A stretch of DNA of 41,668 nucleotides, taken from Chara braunii (taxonomy: Eukaryota > Streptophyta > Charophyceae > Charales > Characeae). The stretch's first letter is position 1; every line of letters begins with the position of its first letter. The notes under the pieces were generated by a model. It had not been told where the DNA came from, did no database searches, and saw only the letters and a program-made list of their open reading frames with translations. Shown one piece after another: positions 11,955 to 21,705 of the stretch. Location: contig BFEA01000389.1 in assembly GCA_003427395.1 (NCBI GenBank), forward strand, positions 1,138,744 to 1,180,411, given 5' to 3'. The translations under genes were made by a program, and so were the position numbers.

Positions 11955-13050
11955 TCCTTGCTTTAACTCGGAAAGGCATTGACAGAGCAGATATCGGTTT
12001 GGTGACTGAGCACCTTCAACAAGTGTCAAACAGTCGACGTGCGGATGGCCACGCACTCTAAGGGAACCTTGATGCTGGGTGTGGATTTGCTTGCCGCAGG
12101 TTAGCAGTTGTTGGGCAGTCTTGAATGCTGAAGTCCGCCACCGGGGGAAGGTTTGATGGTCTGTGGTGGGACTTCCTGTTGGATTCGGATATGTTTCGAG
12201 CAGAGTTTCGCACTCGAGAAACAGAATTGAACTCCAGATCCCGCAGGTTAGCAGTTCTTGGACATTGCTTGTGGTGTTGCCGGGGTACACACCACAAGTC
12301 GGAGTGAACTCTCATTTAGATGAACAACATGAACGCACACCACTGACTTAGTGTTGCTGTGACAGACAGTACACGATTCAAAAGGGCATCGTGTTGGGTA
12401 TGTGGTGCCTATTTTCCATAAAAGGTCAGGGGTCCGGCGCCCGACACCTTGCAAGTTGAAGGACTGAACCTGTCAATTGTGGTCGGGCGGAACACCCAGC
12501 CAGGTGCACGATATTTGGCAAGTTGTCCGTCAGTACCCCTGCAACAAATGTGTCCACCATTTATCTTCCCGGAAGGACCTCCTTCTCCGGTTCACAGATA
12601 GTAGTTGAACACCAAATGATTCGGGAGTTAGTGGTGTTCGACAGAGCACCTTAAGGAAGTGGCAAACAGTCGTTCGCTCTCGATGCCGATTGTCAATAGC
12701 ACAGTTCTTGGACATTTGCATGGACAACTAGCGGATTACTCGGGGTACACACCACATTTGCATGGACAACATGAACGCACACCATCAGCGCGGTGATACA
12801 ACATGGATGCTGGTTTGTCATTTGCATGGACAAATCAATAACATAGATTCCTTACATTCACTCTTGTCATCGCAAATATCGATCCCCTCCTTGACATGAG
12901 CATGTATAAGATTGTAAGACATTGGCATGAACATCGGAGATCAAAACACTCGTGTCATTTCTTTGCATGGACAAGATACATAACATCCATTCAGAACATT
13001 TACTCTTGTCACCGCAAATGGAAACACTCGCAACTTGCATAGTCTTTTCC
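11892..13050 (+). repeat. diverged copy of the giant element's terminal repeat
   Basis: It begins with (GA)n at 11892-11951. Next comes TTTGGTGACTGAGCACCTTC and AAGTGTCAAACAGTCG, matching the outer part of the inverted repeats at 17.3 and 41.4 kb. From 12779 it carries CACCATCAGCGCGGTGAT, TTGTCATTTGCATGGAC and ACTCTTGTCATCGCAAAT, matching 18.29-18.41 kb in the same order and 40.0-40.12 kb inverted. A degenerate 22-bp palindrome is at about 12295-12317. The 273-bp satellite units of the other two ends are absent. It is therefore the end of a related, older element or an internal duplication. Confidence 0.6.
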
Positions 13051-13513
13051 TAACACTGCACCATCGTAAATGGAAACAGCGCACGCAGAGTTGCGAGAAA
13101 TGTTCAAACCACTGAACCGCACATTGCAAAGTAGACAGGGGTTGTTTCCGGAAAAACGTTCGAAGCAAAAAACAAGGAGTAGATAGAGGTTTGAGAGGCG
13201 TTGCAATAGGTGTCAGAGGCAACGTGTATGAAGTAGTAGGTAGAGGTGCGAGAGACAATAGTTGCAATAGGTGCGAGAGGCAACGTGTGATTGTCTGCAT
13301 ATCCACCATTACAAGGTGCACATGCACATCATGTTCTACAAGATTGTATTTTAACATGTTTCCCCTTAAACACAAGGTCATAGAAGTGCACGACACGACA
13401 TCGCAAGACGACGTAACATCGCGACACAGCACAAGATAGCTGTAAAACCAGAAGAGTTCATTAGAATTACAATCGCCTTTAAGCACAAGGTCTGACCACA
13501 CGTCCGTATCTTG
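13051..13513. other. no gene supported; short GTGCGAGAGGCAAC repeats
   Basis: The minus-strand 208-aa ORF (12941-13567) is low in complexity where it crosses GTTGCAATAGGTG/GAGAGGCAACGTG repeats at 13185-13290, and it has no domain. I do not accept it as a gene. Confidence 0.5.
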
Positions 13514-14577
13514 TGACATACACGGTTTCTCGTGGACGAGGTCGTGAACCGAAACCATACATGACATTCATAGATGATCAATATACGTGGCTCTCCGGTT
13601 CATGGACAATTGCATTCTCCGAAAACACGGATATGTATTTCATCCTGACAAACCCTCCTGATCATTCTAAGGAATTCCCTATACAGTCTCGTATGTTGGA
13701 CACTTTCTCTTCCACCTCATGCCACAATGATAAACATCTGACCCGACCTCCTCTCACTAAGTCTGACCGCCCATCTACATCTGGGCGAGACATGACCGCC
13801 TTGAACTTGGATCCCTGAATCACTAGCTTGTTCCGTGCCACGAGCACAACCGCATCCACAAGTTTCCTACTTTTGCTTGAAGAAGCCACACATAGCACTC
13901 TGGCGAAAGGACATCCGTCATCCGTCAACCGCACACAACAGTACGATAGAGCTTGTGGAGAAGTCCCTGGATAACGGGGTGGGTAGTGTTCCAAGAATGA
14001 ACAATGACGAGCGCAGTTTACCAACTCTTGTTTCTGCGAACTTCCCCAAGTTCGTGGCGAAGATGTGATGTACTCGCAGCCGATGCGACGGCTGAAGCTG
14101 GTACGGTAGCGGATCGGTTTACCCTTATCGTCCAGGGTCTTTCGAACTCTAACATGTTGGCAAACTTGTAATGGCTTGTAATGGATCTGTAGCGGATCGG
14201 CTTACCCTTATCGTCCAGGACACCATCAGGCAGTGGAATGAGGTTCCCGAACTCTAACATGTTGGCAAACTTGTAATGGCTTGCCCAAGGGCAGGCATGC
14301 TCCATCGCCTTCCAATCATTATCGTTCCATTCGTCGAGATGCCGGTTCATATACGGTTTGACGGATATCCATGGGTCCTCGTCGAAGTCAAGTCCTCCTT
14401 GGCTGCTTCGTCGATCCACGTTTGACCGTCATGATGCCGCACCGATGTTGCACAAGGTGAAAACGATTTTGCCAAGCGCATGTGCTTCTCGGGACTCAAG
14501 CACATGTGCTTCTCGGGACTCAAGCGCATGTGCGTCTCGGGACTCACGCTGACGCTTGTTGAAGGTCTCGATGACAT
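13514..14577 (-). pseudogene. unknown family X, copy C (broken)
   Basis: Third paralogue of the family at 16159-17076. Conserved blocks appear in order over three frames: FSPCATSVR, DFDEDPWISV, CPWASHYKFANMLEFGN, NCARHCSFLEHYP, YCCVRL, VLCVAS, SRKLVDAVVLVARN, HEVEEKVSNIRDCIGNSL, RMKYISVFSE. Frames change near 14400 and 14030, and in-frame TGA codons interrupt it at 13662 and about 13576. A stretch of about 95 bp containing HYKFANMLEF is duplicated internally (about 14100-14275). The 5' end carries a 24-bp minisatellite. The copy is clearly non-functional; its value is to define conserved positions of the family. Confidence 0.75.
14474..14545. repeat. 24-bp minisatellite x 3
   Basis: Three adjacent 24-bp units (AAGCRCATGTGCKTCTCGGG plus ACTC) near the 5' end of copy C. 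On the minus strand they encode repeated SPEKHMCL. The intact copy A lacks them; copy B has one (SPETHICL). Confidence 0.9.
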
Positions 14578-14726
14578 TACGCTCCCTACACATCACGGAC
14601 ACACAAATGACACAAACGGACGTGTAGACCGTCGTAAATAAAGTTGTCCAATGATAAGTCCCCTGGTGCGGCCAACACTCAACCGTCACGCCCGCACTAC
14701 ATATCGACAAGCTTGTCACTCAATCA

Positions 14727-14846
14727 AAGTGCGAGTGAACTCTCACTTACGTGCGAGTTAACCCTCACTTAAGCAAAGTGCGAGTGAACTCTCACTTACG
14801 TGCGAGTTAACCCTCACTTAAGCAAAGTGCGAGTGAACTCTCACTT
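14727..14846. repeat. array of five 22-bp palindromes, 49-bp period
   Basis: Palindrome copies at 14727-14748, 14749-14770, 14776-14797, 14798-14819 and 14825-14846, alternating between two subtypes (AAGTGCGAGTGAACTCTCAC and ACGTGCGAGTTAACCCTCAC, each followed by TT). The pair plus a 5-bp spacer forms a 49-bp unit repeated two and a half times. The last copy contains the stop codon of copy B of the adjacent family. Confidence 0.93.
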
Positions 14847-15784
14847 AAGTCTGACCACACGTCCAGATCTAGTGACATTCGGGGTTCCCCAGGGACGAGG
14901 TCGTGTACCGAAGCCATACAAAGCATTCATTGATGATCCGTACACGTGGATCTGCCGTTCGTCGACTGATGCACTCTCCGAAAAGAAGGACATGTATTTC
15001 ATCCTGACAAACACTCCCGGTCGTGCTAAGGAATTCCCTATACAGTCCCGTGTATTGGACACTTTCTCCTCGACCTCATGATGCAACGAAAAGTTTTGGA
15101 CCGGCCCTGCTATAACCAAATCTCGCCACCCATCTACACGTTCAGGCCCGCACGTCGGCACGAATTTGGACCCCTCAATTACCACCTCGTTGCGTGATAC
15201 AAGCACAACTGCATCGACGAGTTTTCTGCTCTTGTTTACGCAGCGACACATAAAACTTTGGCGAAATCAGACCCGGACACTTTCAATCGCACACAACAGT
15301 ATGACACAACTTGTGAAGAATTCCCGGGGCACCAGAGCGGGTATTGGTCCAGGAACGAGCAGTGACGAGCGCAGTCCACCAACTCTTGTTTCCGCGAGCC
15401 TCCCCAAGTTCGTGGCGACGACCTGACGTAGTGGCACTCGAGGCGGCTGAAATGGCGGCTAATGCAGCCGAGTGCTCCGCGCATATGGTTCAGGAACTTG
15501 TGTCCGAGGACAGCGTCAGACAACGCGATGAGGTTCCCGAACTCCAACATGTTGGCGAATTTGTACTGGCTTGCCCAAGGGCAGCGACTCTCCATCGTGG
15601 CCCAATTCCCATCGCACCAATCGTCAATATGCCCATCCATGCATGGGACGACAGTCATCCAGGGGTCCTCATCGAAGTCCTCTGCGGTCGCTCCGTGGAT
15701 CGTAGTCACACCGTTGAAATATCGCACTGATCTCGCGCAAGGAGGAAACGGTTCTGTCAAGCAAATGTGCGTTTCGGGACTCAT
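14841..15784 (-). pseudogene. unknown family X, copy B (one frameshift)
   Basis: Paralogue of 16159-17076, reading MSPETHICLTEPFPPCARSV, then CPWASQYKFANMLEFGN, DCARHCSFLDQYPLW, YCCVRL and VLCVA. Near 15240 the frame shifts and continues with NKSRKLVDAVVLVSRN, HEVEEKVSNTRDCIGNSL and RMKYMSFFSE. The start at 15784 aligns with copy A; an upstream ATG at 15919 in the same frame is also possible. The TGA stop (14841-14843) lies inside a 22-bp palindrome. The product would be about 300 aa, rich in Cys and Trp, with no signal peptide or membrane segment seen. Function unknown. A single indel could also be a sequencing error. Confidence 0.7.
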
Positions 15785-15970
15785 GGTTTGTGGTGTCGAG
15801 AAGATCGACTCAAAGATTCGTGGTGTCGAGAAGGTCGCCTCCATTACGCACCCTACACATGGGCATGACAACGTGTATGAACATAGTTGGCGAACGGGAA
15901 CTGCCGTGGCCACGCCCACACGCAGTCGTCAAGACATTCACTCAAGCGGATTGCTCGGGGTTCAGAGCAG

Positions 15971-16070
15971 AAGTGCGAGTGAACTCGCAGTTAGATGGAG
16001 AGACAGGTGGTCACAACGCTGAAGTGGAATGCTCGTGGTGCACACAGCAAGTGCGAATGAACTCGCACTT
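15971..16070. repeat. two 22-bp palindromes 3' of copy A
   Basis: Copies at 15971-15992 and 16049-16070, the latter with perfect arms AAGTGCGA/TCGCACTT. Both are followed by TTAGATGGAGAGA or AGATGGAGAGA, the same right flank as at 18155-18185 and 18245-18275, so a longer unit was spread here. The second lies 89 bp past the stop codon of copy A. Confidence 0.9.
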
Positions 16071-16158
16071 AGATGGAGAGATAGGTGCGCACACCATGAG
16101 CTCATGTGTGTAATATATAAGGAAATCGGCGTGTGACATCCGTTCAGAACTTTCACTT

Positions 16159-17076
16159 CTACCGATGACGACATGCCGGTGTGTACATGCGTTCATTCAA
16201 AGTTCGAAGAGGCGACACGAACGTAAGACATCGCGGCGCATCGACTGGAGCATCTTCCGCGAACATAGAAATATATTTCATGCGAACGAACCCGGTCCTT
16301 CCAGCCAGAGACCTCCCTATAGCATCCCGTATAGAGGACGCTTGAGCTTCAACCTCACGCCAAGCGTCCACATCGTCCACCTTACCCCCGATTACCAAAT
16401 CCCATGTCCCTTCGTATTCTATTGTAACCAACCCGATAATGTCCCTCCCCAGGTGCAACTCATTCCTGTACACGTAGACCACAGTATCAGTCAAGGTCCT
16501 ACTCCGATTCGAACACGCGACGCAAAGGACCCTAGATAAGAATAACTTTCCGAGACGCAATCTAACGCACCAGTAGGAAACTGCTCGAGGCGACAGCCCT
16601 GGAGAGCGCAACGGGTATTGATCGAGGAACTCGGAATGTCGTGCACAGGCAAGCAACTCGTGTTTCAGCGAGCGGGACCATGTGCGCGGCAAAGCAGTCA
16701 CGACACTGCAGGCCAACACATTTTGATGACGAGGAATATTTAGCTTTGCACTCAAGCAACGGCACCCAACTGAACCCAGCACAGCTTTAGGCACGGGAAT
16801 GAAACTCCCAAACTCGCACATGTTAGCGAACTTGTAGTCATCCGCCCACGGACACTCCCTGAGCATTATGTCCCATTCAAGCTCCTTCCACGAGTCCAGG
16901 GGAGCATCAGTGAACGGGGGGACCTTCATCCAAGGATCACACTCCATCTCGTCTCTTGTCGCACCGTCAATAACAGTTGAGTTTCCACTGCCGGAGACGC
17001 GCAGCGCGCATGGGGGGAAAGGGTATGCCATGCGCTCACGCCAATCACCCAGGATAATCAACTCCGACATGGCCAT
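16159..17076 (-). CDS. unknown family X, copy A (intact, 305 aa)
   Basis: This is the only open member of a family with three copies in 13.5-17.1 kb, all on the minus strand. I start it at ATG 17076 (MAMSELIILG); the upstream extension in the same frame reads through an A-tract and is not conserved in the paralogues. Conserved blocks are YPFPPCALRV, CPWADDYKFANMCEFGSF, CARHSEFLDQYPLR, SYWCVRLRLG, RVLCVACSNRSRTLTD, WREVEAQASSIRDAIGRSL and RMKYISMFAEDAP. No catalytic motif, membrane helix or signal peptide is recognised. Pairing of CPWA..KFANM..FG with later Cys/His suggests a globular domain. Conservation of the same blocks in three copies supports a real protein; its position beside transposon ends suggests element cargo. 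Function unknown. Confidence 0.65.
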   Translation of the reverse strand: MAMSELIILGDWRERMAYPFPPCALRVSGSGNSTVIDGATRDEMECDPWMKVPPFTDAPLDSWKELEWDIMLRECPWADDYKFANMCEFGSFIPVPKAVLGSVGCRCLSAKLNIPRHQNVLACSVVTALPRTWSRSLKHELLACARHSEFLDQYPLRSPGLSPRAVSYWCVRLRLGKLFLSRVLCVACSNRSRTLTDTVVYVYRNELHLGRDIIGLVTIEYEGTWDLVIGGKVDDVDAWREVEAQASSIRDAIGRSLAGRTGFVRMKYISMFAEDAPVDAPRCLTFVSPLRTLNERMYTPACRHR

Positions 17077-17278
17077 CGTGACCGGCAAATGCCCTGCAGG
17101 CCACAAAAAAAAAAAAATTAAGCAAATGCTTTCACCCAGCTCACAGGGAAAGAAAATAATCATGCCCCCCAAGGACGTCCGTCGAAACTCCGATGACGGG
17201 AGTCTTGTTGAATACGACCACCACAGCACGGCCGCACTGCACCCAGCCTGGCGAGAGGCACATCAACGGGCATGGCAG

Positions 17279-18620
17279 GAGAGAGAGAGAGACACAGACA
17301 GAGAGAGAGAGAGAGACTCTAGTTGAACAACATTCGATAGAGAACTGTAAGGAAGTGTCAAACAGCACTACATGTATGCCAGGCCGAGCACCCACGGGCA
17401 CGTATATAAGCAATGGAAGTGACCACGGGCCCTCTGCATCGGTTGAAATGACCACCTTCAAGAAGTGTCAAACAGTCGGCGGTCTCAGGTCTCTAGTGCT
17501 AAGATGCTCACCAAACAGTTTTTGATGTCGATCGTATGGACACATCAAATGATGCTTACTTGTAAGCAGCGACTGATTGCAGGACCTTCTATCCGGTGTG
17601 GATCTTTAGGAGCAGATTTGACGCAATCCACCGTTAGATCCATTCCGGCGAGGGGGACCTGCCATTCTGCCGTTGTTTATTGTACTCATCACGTGAGAAT
17701 CGACGACGTGAGGAACCGATAATGAACATTCTTAGGGGAGTTTGCGACCGTGTCTGGAACTTATTGGCGTAGCACTAGATGCTCACCAAACAGTTCTGGA
17801 TGTCGGTTATATCGACACATCATATGATGCCTTAGAAGCAAACTGTGGTCGGATCCCGGCCCCCATCCCCGGTGTGGATCTATGAGAGTAGATTTGACGC
17901 AATCCACCGTTAGATCCACATCGGAGAGGCGGACCGGTCATCCTGCCGCTGTTTAGTGTAGTCATCATGCGGGAGTCGACATCGCAAGAACCCGACGATG
18001 TTCCAATTGGGACGTGCTCTTGTTTCGTGATGTGCAGGTGCTTACCGGCGGTTCGTTTGCGGAAGTCGGGAGAGAAGGAGAGAGGGAAACATTTGCAGGT
18101 TACCTATTGTTTTCGTAAAGGTCAAGTTGAAGCAAAGTGCGATGCGTTCATTCAAAGTGCGAATGAACCCGCACTTAGATGGAGGGTGCAGTTAAAGAAA
18201 AGGAGGGAGGGAAATACTTGTAGGGTGCTCGTCGTTCACACCAGAAGTGAGAATAAACTCGCACTTAGATGGAGAAGCTGAAGCGCACACCATCAGTGCG
18301 ATGATTTAATATGGACGTTGGCTTGTCATTTGCATATTACCAGGTGAAAATGTCATCAAATCTTTGTGTGGAGAAGATACATATCCATTCCTATAAGTAA
18401 CTCTTGTCATCGCCTTCAAGTTGCCTAGTGTTTTTCTAAGAGGTGCAGTTGCACACCACAAGGAGAGTTTTCATAAATCATTCAATGCAAAAAAATCATT
18501 CAATGGCAAATTGCAAAGTACACAGAGTCGTTTTAAAAAACAAATCAATACAAAATTGCAAAGTACACGAAAGCTTTCCAAAATTCACAAAGTACATGGA
18601 GCCTTTCCAAAAATCATTGA
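17279..18620 (+). repeat. left long terminal inverted repeat of the giant element
   Basis: It starts with (GA)n at 17279-17315. It then carries TTGAACAACA, CACCTTCAAGAAGTGTCAAA and CAGTCGGCGGTC, two satellite units, a segment at 17991-18045 identical over 55 bp to the reverse complement of 40235-40289, palindromes at 18155 and 18245, CACCATCAGTGCGATGATTT, TTGTCATTTGCAT, CAAGTTGCCTAGTGTTTTTC and AAAGTACATGGAGCC. Each appears inverted and in mirrored order in 39.27-41.67 kb. Beyond about 18620 the two arms diverge. Length, inversion and order make independent insertion of two elements less likely than a single element with long TIRs. Confidence 0.8.
17502..17998 (-). repeat. satellite, about 273-bp unit, two copies
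   Basis: Units start AGATGCTCACCAAACAG at 17502 and 17777, a 275-bp period. They are the reverse complement of the four units at 40287-41398, with long near-identical stretches such as TTGGCGTAGCACTAGATGCT. Confidence 0.9.
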
Positions 18621-19198
18621 AGGACACGTTCTAAGGCACATGTAGGCATTCCAAAAATCATTCCAGCCCACGTCGTATAGTCTATATGACATGCCCTTAC
18701 TACAGAAGACGCTTTCGTACAGTCTATATCACTCCCCCTCTTCGCCACAAGCCGAAAAGTCCTGCATCACACATGAAACAAACCCTACCACTAATACGAA
18801 CATGTCGAAGACCTACACGAAAGTTGATTCAAGACGAAGACCTACACGAACGCTGATTCGTGCCAAACAAAATTGCAAACTACACGGAAGCTTTCCAAAA
18901 TTCACAAAGTATATGGAGCCTTTCCAAAAATCATTGAAGTACACGTTCTAAGGCACATATAGGCATTCCAAAAATCATTCCAGCCAACGTCGTATACTCG
19001 ACATGACATACCCTTTTCTACAGAAGACGCTTCCGTACAGTCTATATCACTCCCCCTCTTCGCCAGAAGCCGAAAAGTCCTGCATTACACATGAAACAAA
19101 CCCTACCTCTAATACGAACATGTCGAAGACCTACACGAACGCTGATTCGAGCCGAAGACCTACACGAACGCTGATTCGTGCCGAAGTCCTGCATTAGA
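18441..19198 (+). repeat. tandem repeat, about 317-bp period, two copies
   Basis: AGGCATTCCAAAAATCATTC occurs at 18644 and 18961. Both copies contain CAGTCTATATCACTCCCCCT and CCGAAAAGTCCTGCAT, and a shared CTACACGAA...GATTCG motif that is itself repeated. The ORFs (86 and 64 aa) reading these repeats are in the same frame as each other but look like repeat translation rather than protein. Confidence 0.85.
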
Positions 19199-19326
19199 AA
19201 AAAAGTCATCCGAACCCGACACGATGTTCACCTGCCTACACAAGTCCTAGACAGAAGCTCATCCAAGCCCGACATGATGTCCACGATGTGATAGGGTCAG
19301 ACCCACTGCAAAAGGAGTGAGGTGAT

Positions 19327-19348
19327 AAATGAGAGTCTATTCGCATAT
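19327..19348. repeat. degenerate 22-bp palindrome 3' of the 151-aa ORF
   Basis: Reads AAATGAGAGTCTATTCGCAT plus AT. It shares the centre GTCTAT with the perfect copy at 20255-20276. It lies 71 bp beyond the stop codon of the next minus-strand ORF. Confidence 0.75.
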
Positions 19349-19418
19349 AGAATCCAAATACCCTTAGACGATGAGTATCTTCGTAGCATGCGTCGGGTGA
19401 AAAAAGTCAGTACGATCT

Positions 19419-19874
19419 TTATGGTAGCGGCATATACAGTCTTCGAGTAGCCTCCCGCGATCGTCGGCGTTGCGCTCGTCTATGTTGAACTCCATTAAAA
19501 GGTTTTGGTTCGGGAATTCGGGCCTCAAGATCTGCTTCGATATTCAGCAAGTCGCGCATGAGTAAATCTCTTAAAACTCGATTCAAATTGCTCCAGTGAC
19601 GGATTTGGAACGGACAACGGTCTCCCCAGAACGGGGAACTGTCATCATTTTCTCTCACACAGGATACAAGGAATAATTCTCCATCCGAGCACGAGGCGAT
19701 ATGCATGATGAAGATCGATAAGAAAAACGTAATGGCAGGCTCACAACCTTCTGGCATTCTATCGAAAGATGTGCTGGTTACGTACAAATAATACAAACAG
19801 CTTCTCAACTCCCCTTCGGACTCAATGTAGAAATCAATTCTGAAGACGGGCCTGTCGCGTAGCGTGGCCATCAC
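19419..19874 (-). CDS. hypothetical protein, 151 aa
   Basis: Open frame starting MMATLRDRPVFRIDFYIE. A hydrophobic stretch (AITFFLSIFIMHIA, about residues 48-61) is followed by a charged region and a strongly basic C-terminus (RRAQRRRSREATRR). It could be the C-terminal exon or remnant of a longer gene, because amino-acid composition looks protein-like over its whole length. No family recognised and no paralogue in the window. It lies between the left TIR and the CPYC family, same strand. Confidence 0.4.
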   Translation of the reverse strand: MMATLRDRPVFRIDFYIESEGELRSCLYYLYVTSTSFDRMPEGCEPAITFFLSIFIMHIASCSDGELFLVSCVRENDDSSPFWGDRCPFQIRHWSNLNRVLRDLLMRDLLNIEADLEARIPEPKPFNGVQHRRAQRRRSREATRRLYMPLP

Positions 19875-19990
19875 AATGTACTGAAAAGCTGGGGTAGGCG
19901 GGGGCGAAACAGACCGCTGGACACGAGCGCGAACGTCTTTGGGGACCGGAAGGTAGTTGTATCAGGGAAGCCCAATGTTGCCAAACCACT

Positions 19991-20293
19991 CTAAACCATA
20001 AATGTTCTCAGTTCCGGTAACCACTGCACTTCGCAGACTTTCGCAGTAGCCCAGGTCTCTGACAACGATCGTCCCACTGAAACTTCCAGACGACATCCTG
20101 CATCAGAAAAGAGAACAGCGCCATTGTCATATACAGAGAGGTGGGTAAACGGCGAAGTTGGACCATCTGATGTTGGCAACGTGCGAATGAACTCGTAATT
20201 AGATAGACAGTTTGTCATGCAACGGGGTATACCGAAGGGGACGGGCTGTAAGCATAGTGCGAGTCTATTCGCACTAGAGAAAAGACGAAGCAA
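19991..20293 (-). CDS. hypothetical ORF, 100 aa, doubtful
   Basis: Begins inside the palindrome at 20255-20276 (MLRLFSSANRLALCL) and contains a second palindrome in translation (NYEFIRTLP at 20179-20200). The C-terminal half (YDNGAVLFSDAGCRLEVSVG) looks more protein-like and could be an exon joined to the 151-aa ORF downstream, which is in a different frame. No family recognised. Confidence 0.25.
   Translation of the reverse strand: MLRLFSSANRLALCLQPVPFGIPRCMTNCLSNYEFIRTLPTSDGPTSPFTHLSVYDNGAVLFSDAGCRLEVSVGRSLSETWATAKVCEVQWLPELRTFMV
20255..20276. repeat. perfect 22-bp palindrome overlapping a stop codon
   Basis: TAGTGCGA GTCTAT TCGCACTA, with fully complementary arms. Its last three bases are the TAG stop of the 311-aa minus-strand ORF, so the repeat supplies that protein's end. 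Confidence 0.95.
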
Positions 20294-21209
20294 CTAAATC
20301 AGAACGCTGCTCGTGAAGATGTAGATGTTCAGCATCGCAATAAGGGCAGTCACACACATATCTCGTCTTCCCGTTGCGCAGAGTCACTTCCTGAGGTCCT
20401 GAGGCTGAATAATCCAGATGGCGGTAAACAAATCGCAATTCGTTGTCCCTATGTTCGACTGTGAAATTTATTTCGTCGCAGCTATCGAAGAGGTAGTGAA
20501 GTTGTTCGTGCACCAAACAGTCAACCCACAAATGCAGCTCATCTTTGAGTGCTTGATCTATGGCGAGCCTGTTTTTGAACCGTGCAAGGGAACAAGTACG
20601 GCCGGATATGTGAATGGCCTGAAAAGAAGTGAGCTTGACACCGTGAAATTTCTCCCTTGCGACAAAAAGACTTCTCATTCGTCGACCGTCCACCTTGATG
20701 GCAGTGAAGAGCGTCACGACGGTGGTGCCTTGATTACACACCCTCGCTCGACCTAAGTAGTCTATGATCACCGGCACCGACTTCGTCGGTTGGCCAAGGC
20801 AAAACCAGGCACACAGTTTTTGATGCAACTTGTCCAACGACGCCCACTTAAGTTTCTCACATAAAATGTGCCATGCTTCAACCATCTTAGAAGTTTGGAC
20901 GGGTCCCTCTTCAAGGGGTTCCCTCTTCAGAAGTGACTCCAACCTGATAGGGTATGCCTGTACATCCTTCATCAGAGTGTACAGGTACCAAAAGTTCGAC
21001 CCTACATCACGGCAAATCCGAAGTTGTCCTTCTTCCGCACTTTGCCACGAAGGGATTTCCCCGTCCGGGGCAACATCATCTTCGAGGTGCAGGTAGTCAC
21101 GGTCCAGACCAGATCGTCCAATGTCTTCCCAAATGTTCTTCAACAAAATGATGAAATCGACATCCGGCGCTAAGGACTTCCTACTCTGCGAGGAAGTCCC
21201 GATATCCAT
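20274..21209 (-). CDS. unknown family Y, copy 1 (311 aa, intact)
   Basis: Full-length open frame starting MDIGTSSQSRKSLAPDVDF. The next frame on the left (21706-22691) is a paralogue, conserved at DRDYLHLEDDVAPDG, DVGSNFWYLYTLMKDVQ, KLCAWFCLGQPTKSVPVIID, GTTVVTLFTAIKV, RMRSLFVAREKF, VDCLVHEQLHYLFDSCDEI and the terminal CDCPYCDAEHLHLHEQ. The last block (CxCPYC followed by H residues) resembles a small metal-binding site. No catalytic family recognised and no membrane segment seen. Conservation between two diverged copies over the whole length indicates selection on a protein in the past. It probably is a component or passenger of the giant element. The stop codon lies in a palindrome. Confidence 0.7.
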   Translation of the reverse strand: MDIGTSSQSRKSLAPDVDFIILLKNIWEDIGRSGLDRDYLHLEDDVAPDGEIPSWQSAEEGQLRICRDVGSNFWYLYTLMKDVQAYPIRLESLLKREPLEEGPVQTSKMVEAWHILCEKLKWASLDKLHQKLCAWFCLGQPTKSVPVIIDYLGRARVCNQGTTVVTLFTAIKVDGRRMRSLFVAREKFHGVKLTSFQAIHISGRTCSLARFKNRLAIDQALKDELHLWVDCLVHEQLHYLFDSCDEINFTVEHRDNELRFVYRHLDYSASGPQEVTLRNGKTRYVCDCPYCDAEHLHLHEQRSDLVASSFL

Positions 21210-21705
21210 TCTGCATCAGCGGGGAAACGCAAGAAAGCGCGTCAGTTGCGATTCTCGCAAGTGCATAAGCAAAAATTCCAGCAATGTTATATGAACGAAA
21301 GGGTTCGACAATTGGTAATTGGTTCGCACATCGCAATACAGCGCAAGTTTTCTAACCGCCGTCTAATGCCGACTTATTTTCTACACGTCATTCATGTGGG
21401 TCGATAAGTGAGAGTAGATTCGCACATTGCAAATCAGCACAAGTTCTGCAACCGCCGCCGACGATTGGAAAATAAATGACGGTAGATTCGCACTTCGCAA
21501 CTGAGCACAAGTCCTCCAACCGCCGCTCAACATCTCCAACACGTCGTTCATGTGGAACGGTCAGACTACTCTCTTATTGGGTGGAACGGAGACTACTCTC
21601 TTAATCAGCACAAGTCCTGCAATGATGGCGTCGATGAACGGCGAGGTTGTCCTATGAGTACAACAGCAAAGTGCGAACTAACTCGGAGTTGTCTCACATA
21701 GCAGG
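21210..21705. other. intergenic; palindromes at 21406, 21474 and 21669
   Basis: No gene. Three 22-bp palindrome derivatives are spaced by a diverged repeat containing CAGCACAAGTYCTSCAACC and GCCG (about 21435, 21505, 21608). The copy at 21669-21690 lies 16 bp past the stop of family Y copy 2. Confidence 0.75.

Noticed and set aside
11086-12290. ORFs of 250-397 aa across the gap
   Set aside because: Most residues are undefined because they span 670 Ns.
12941-13567. 208-aa minus-strand ORF
   Set aside because: Low complexity over short repeats, no paralogue or domain, and it overlaps the decayed end of family X copy C.
16485-16520. Possible tRNA B-box (GATTCGAA-like)
   Set aside because: It lies within the coding sequence of family X copy A and no cloverleaf arms are present around it.
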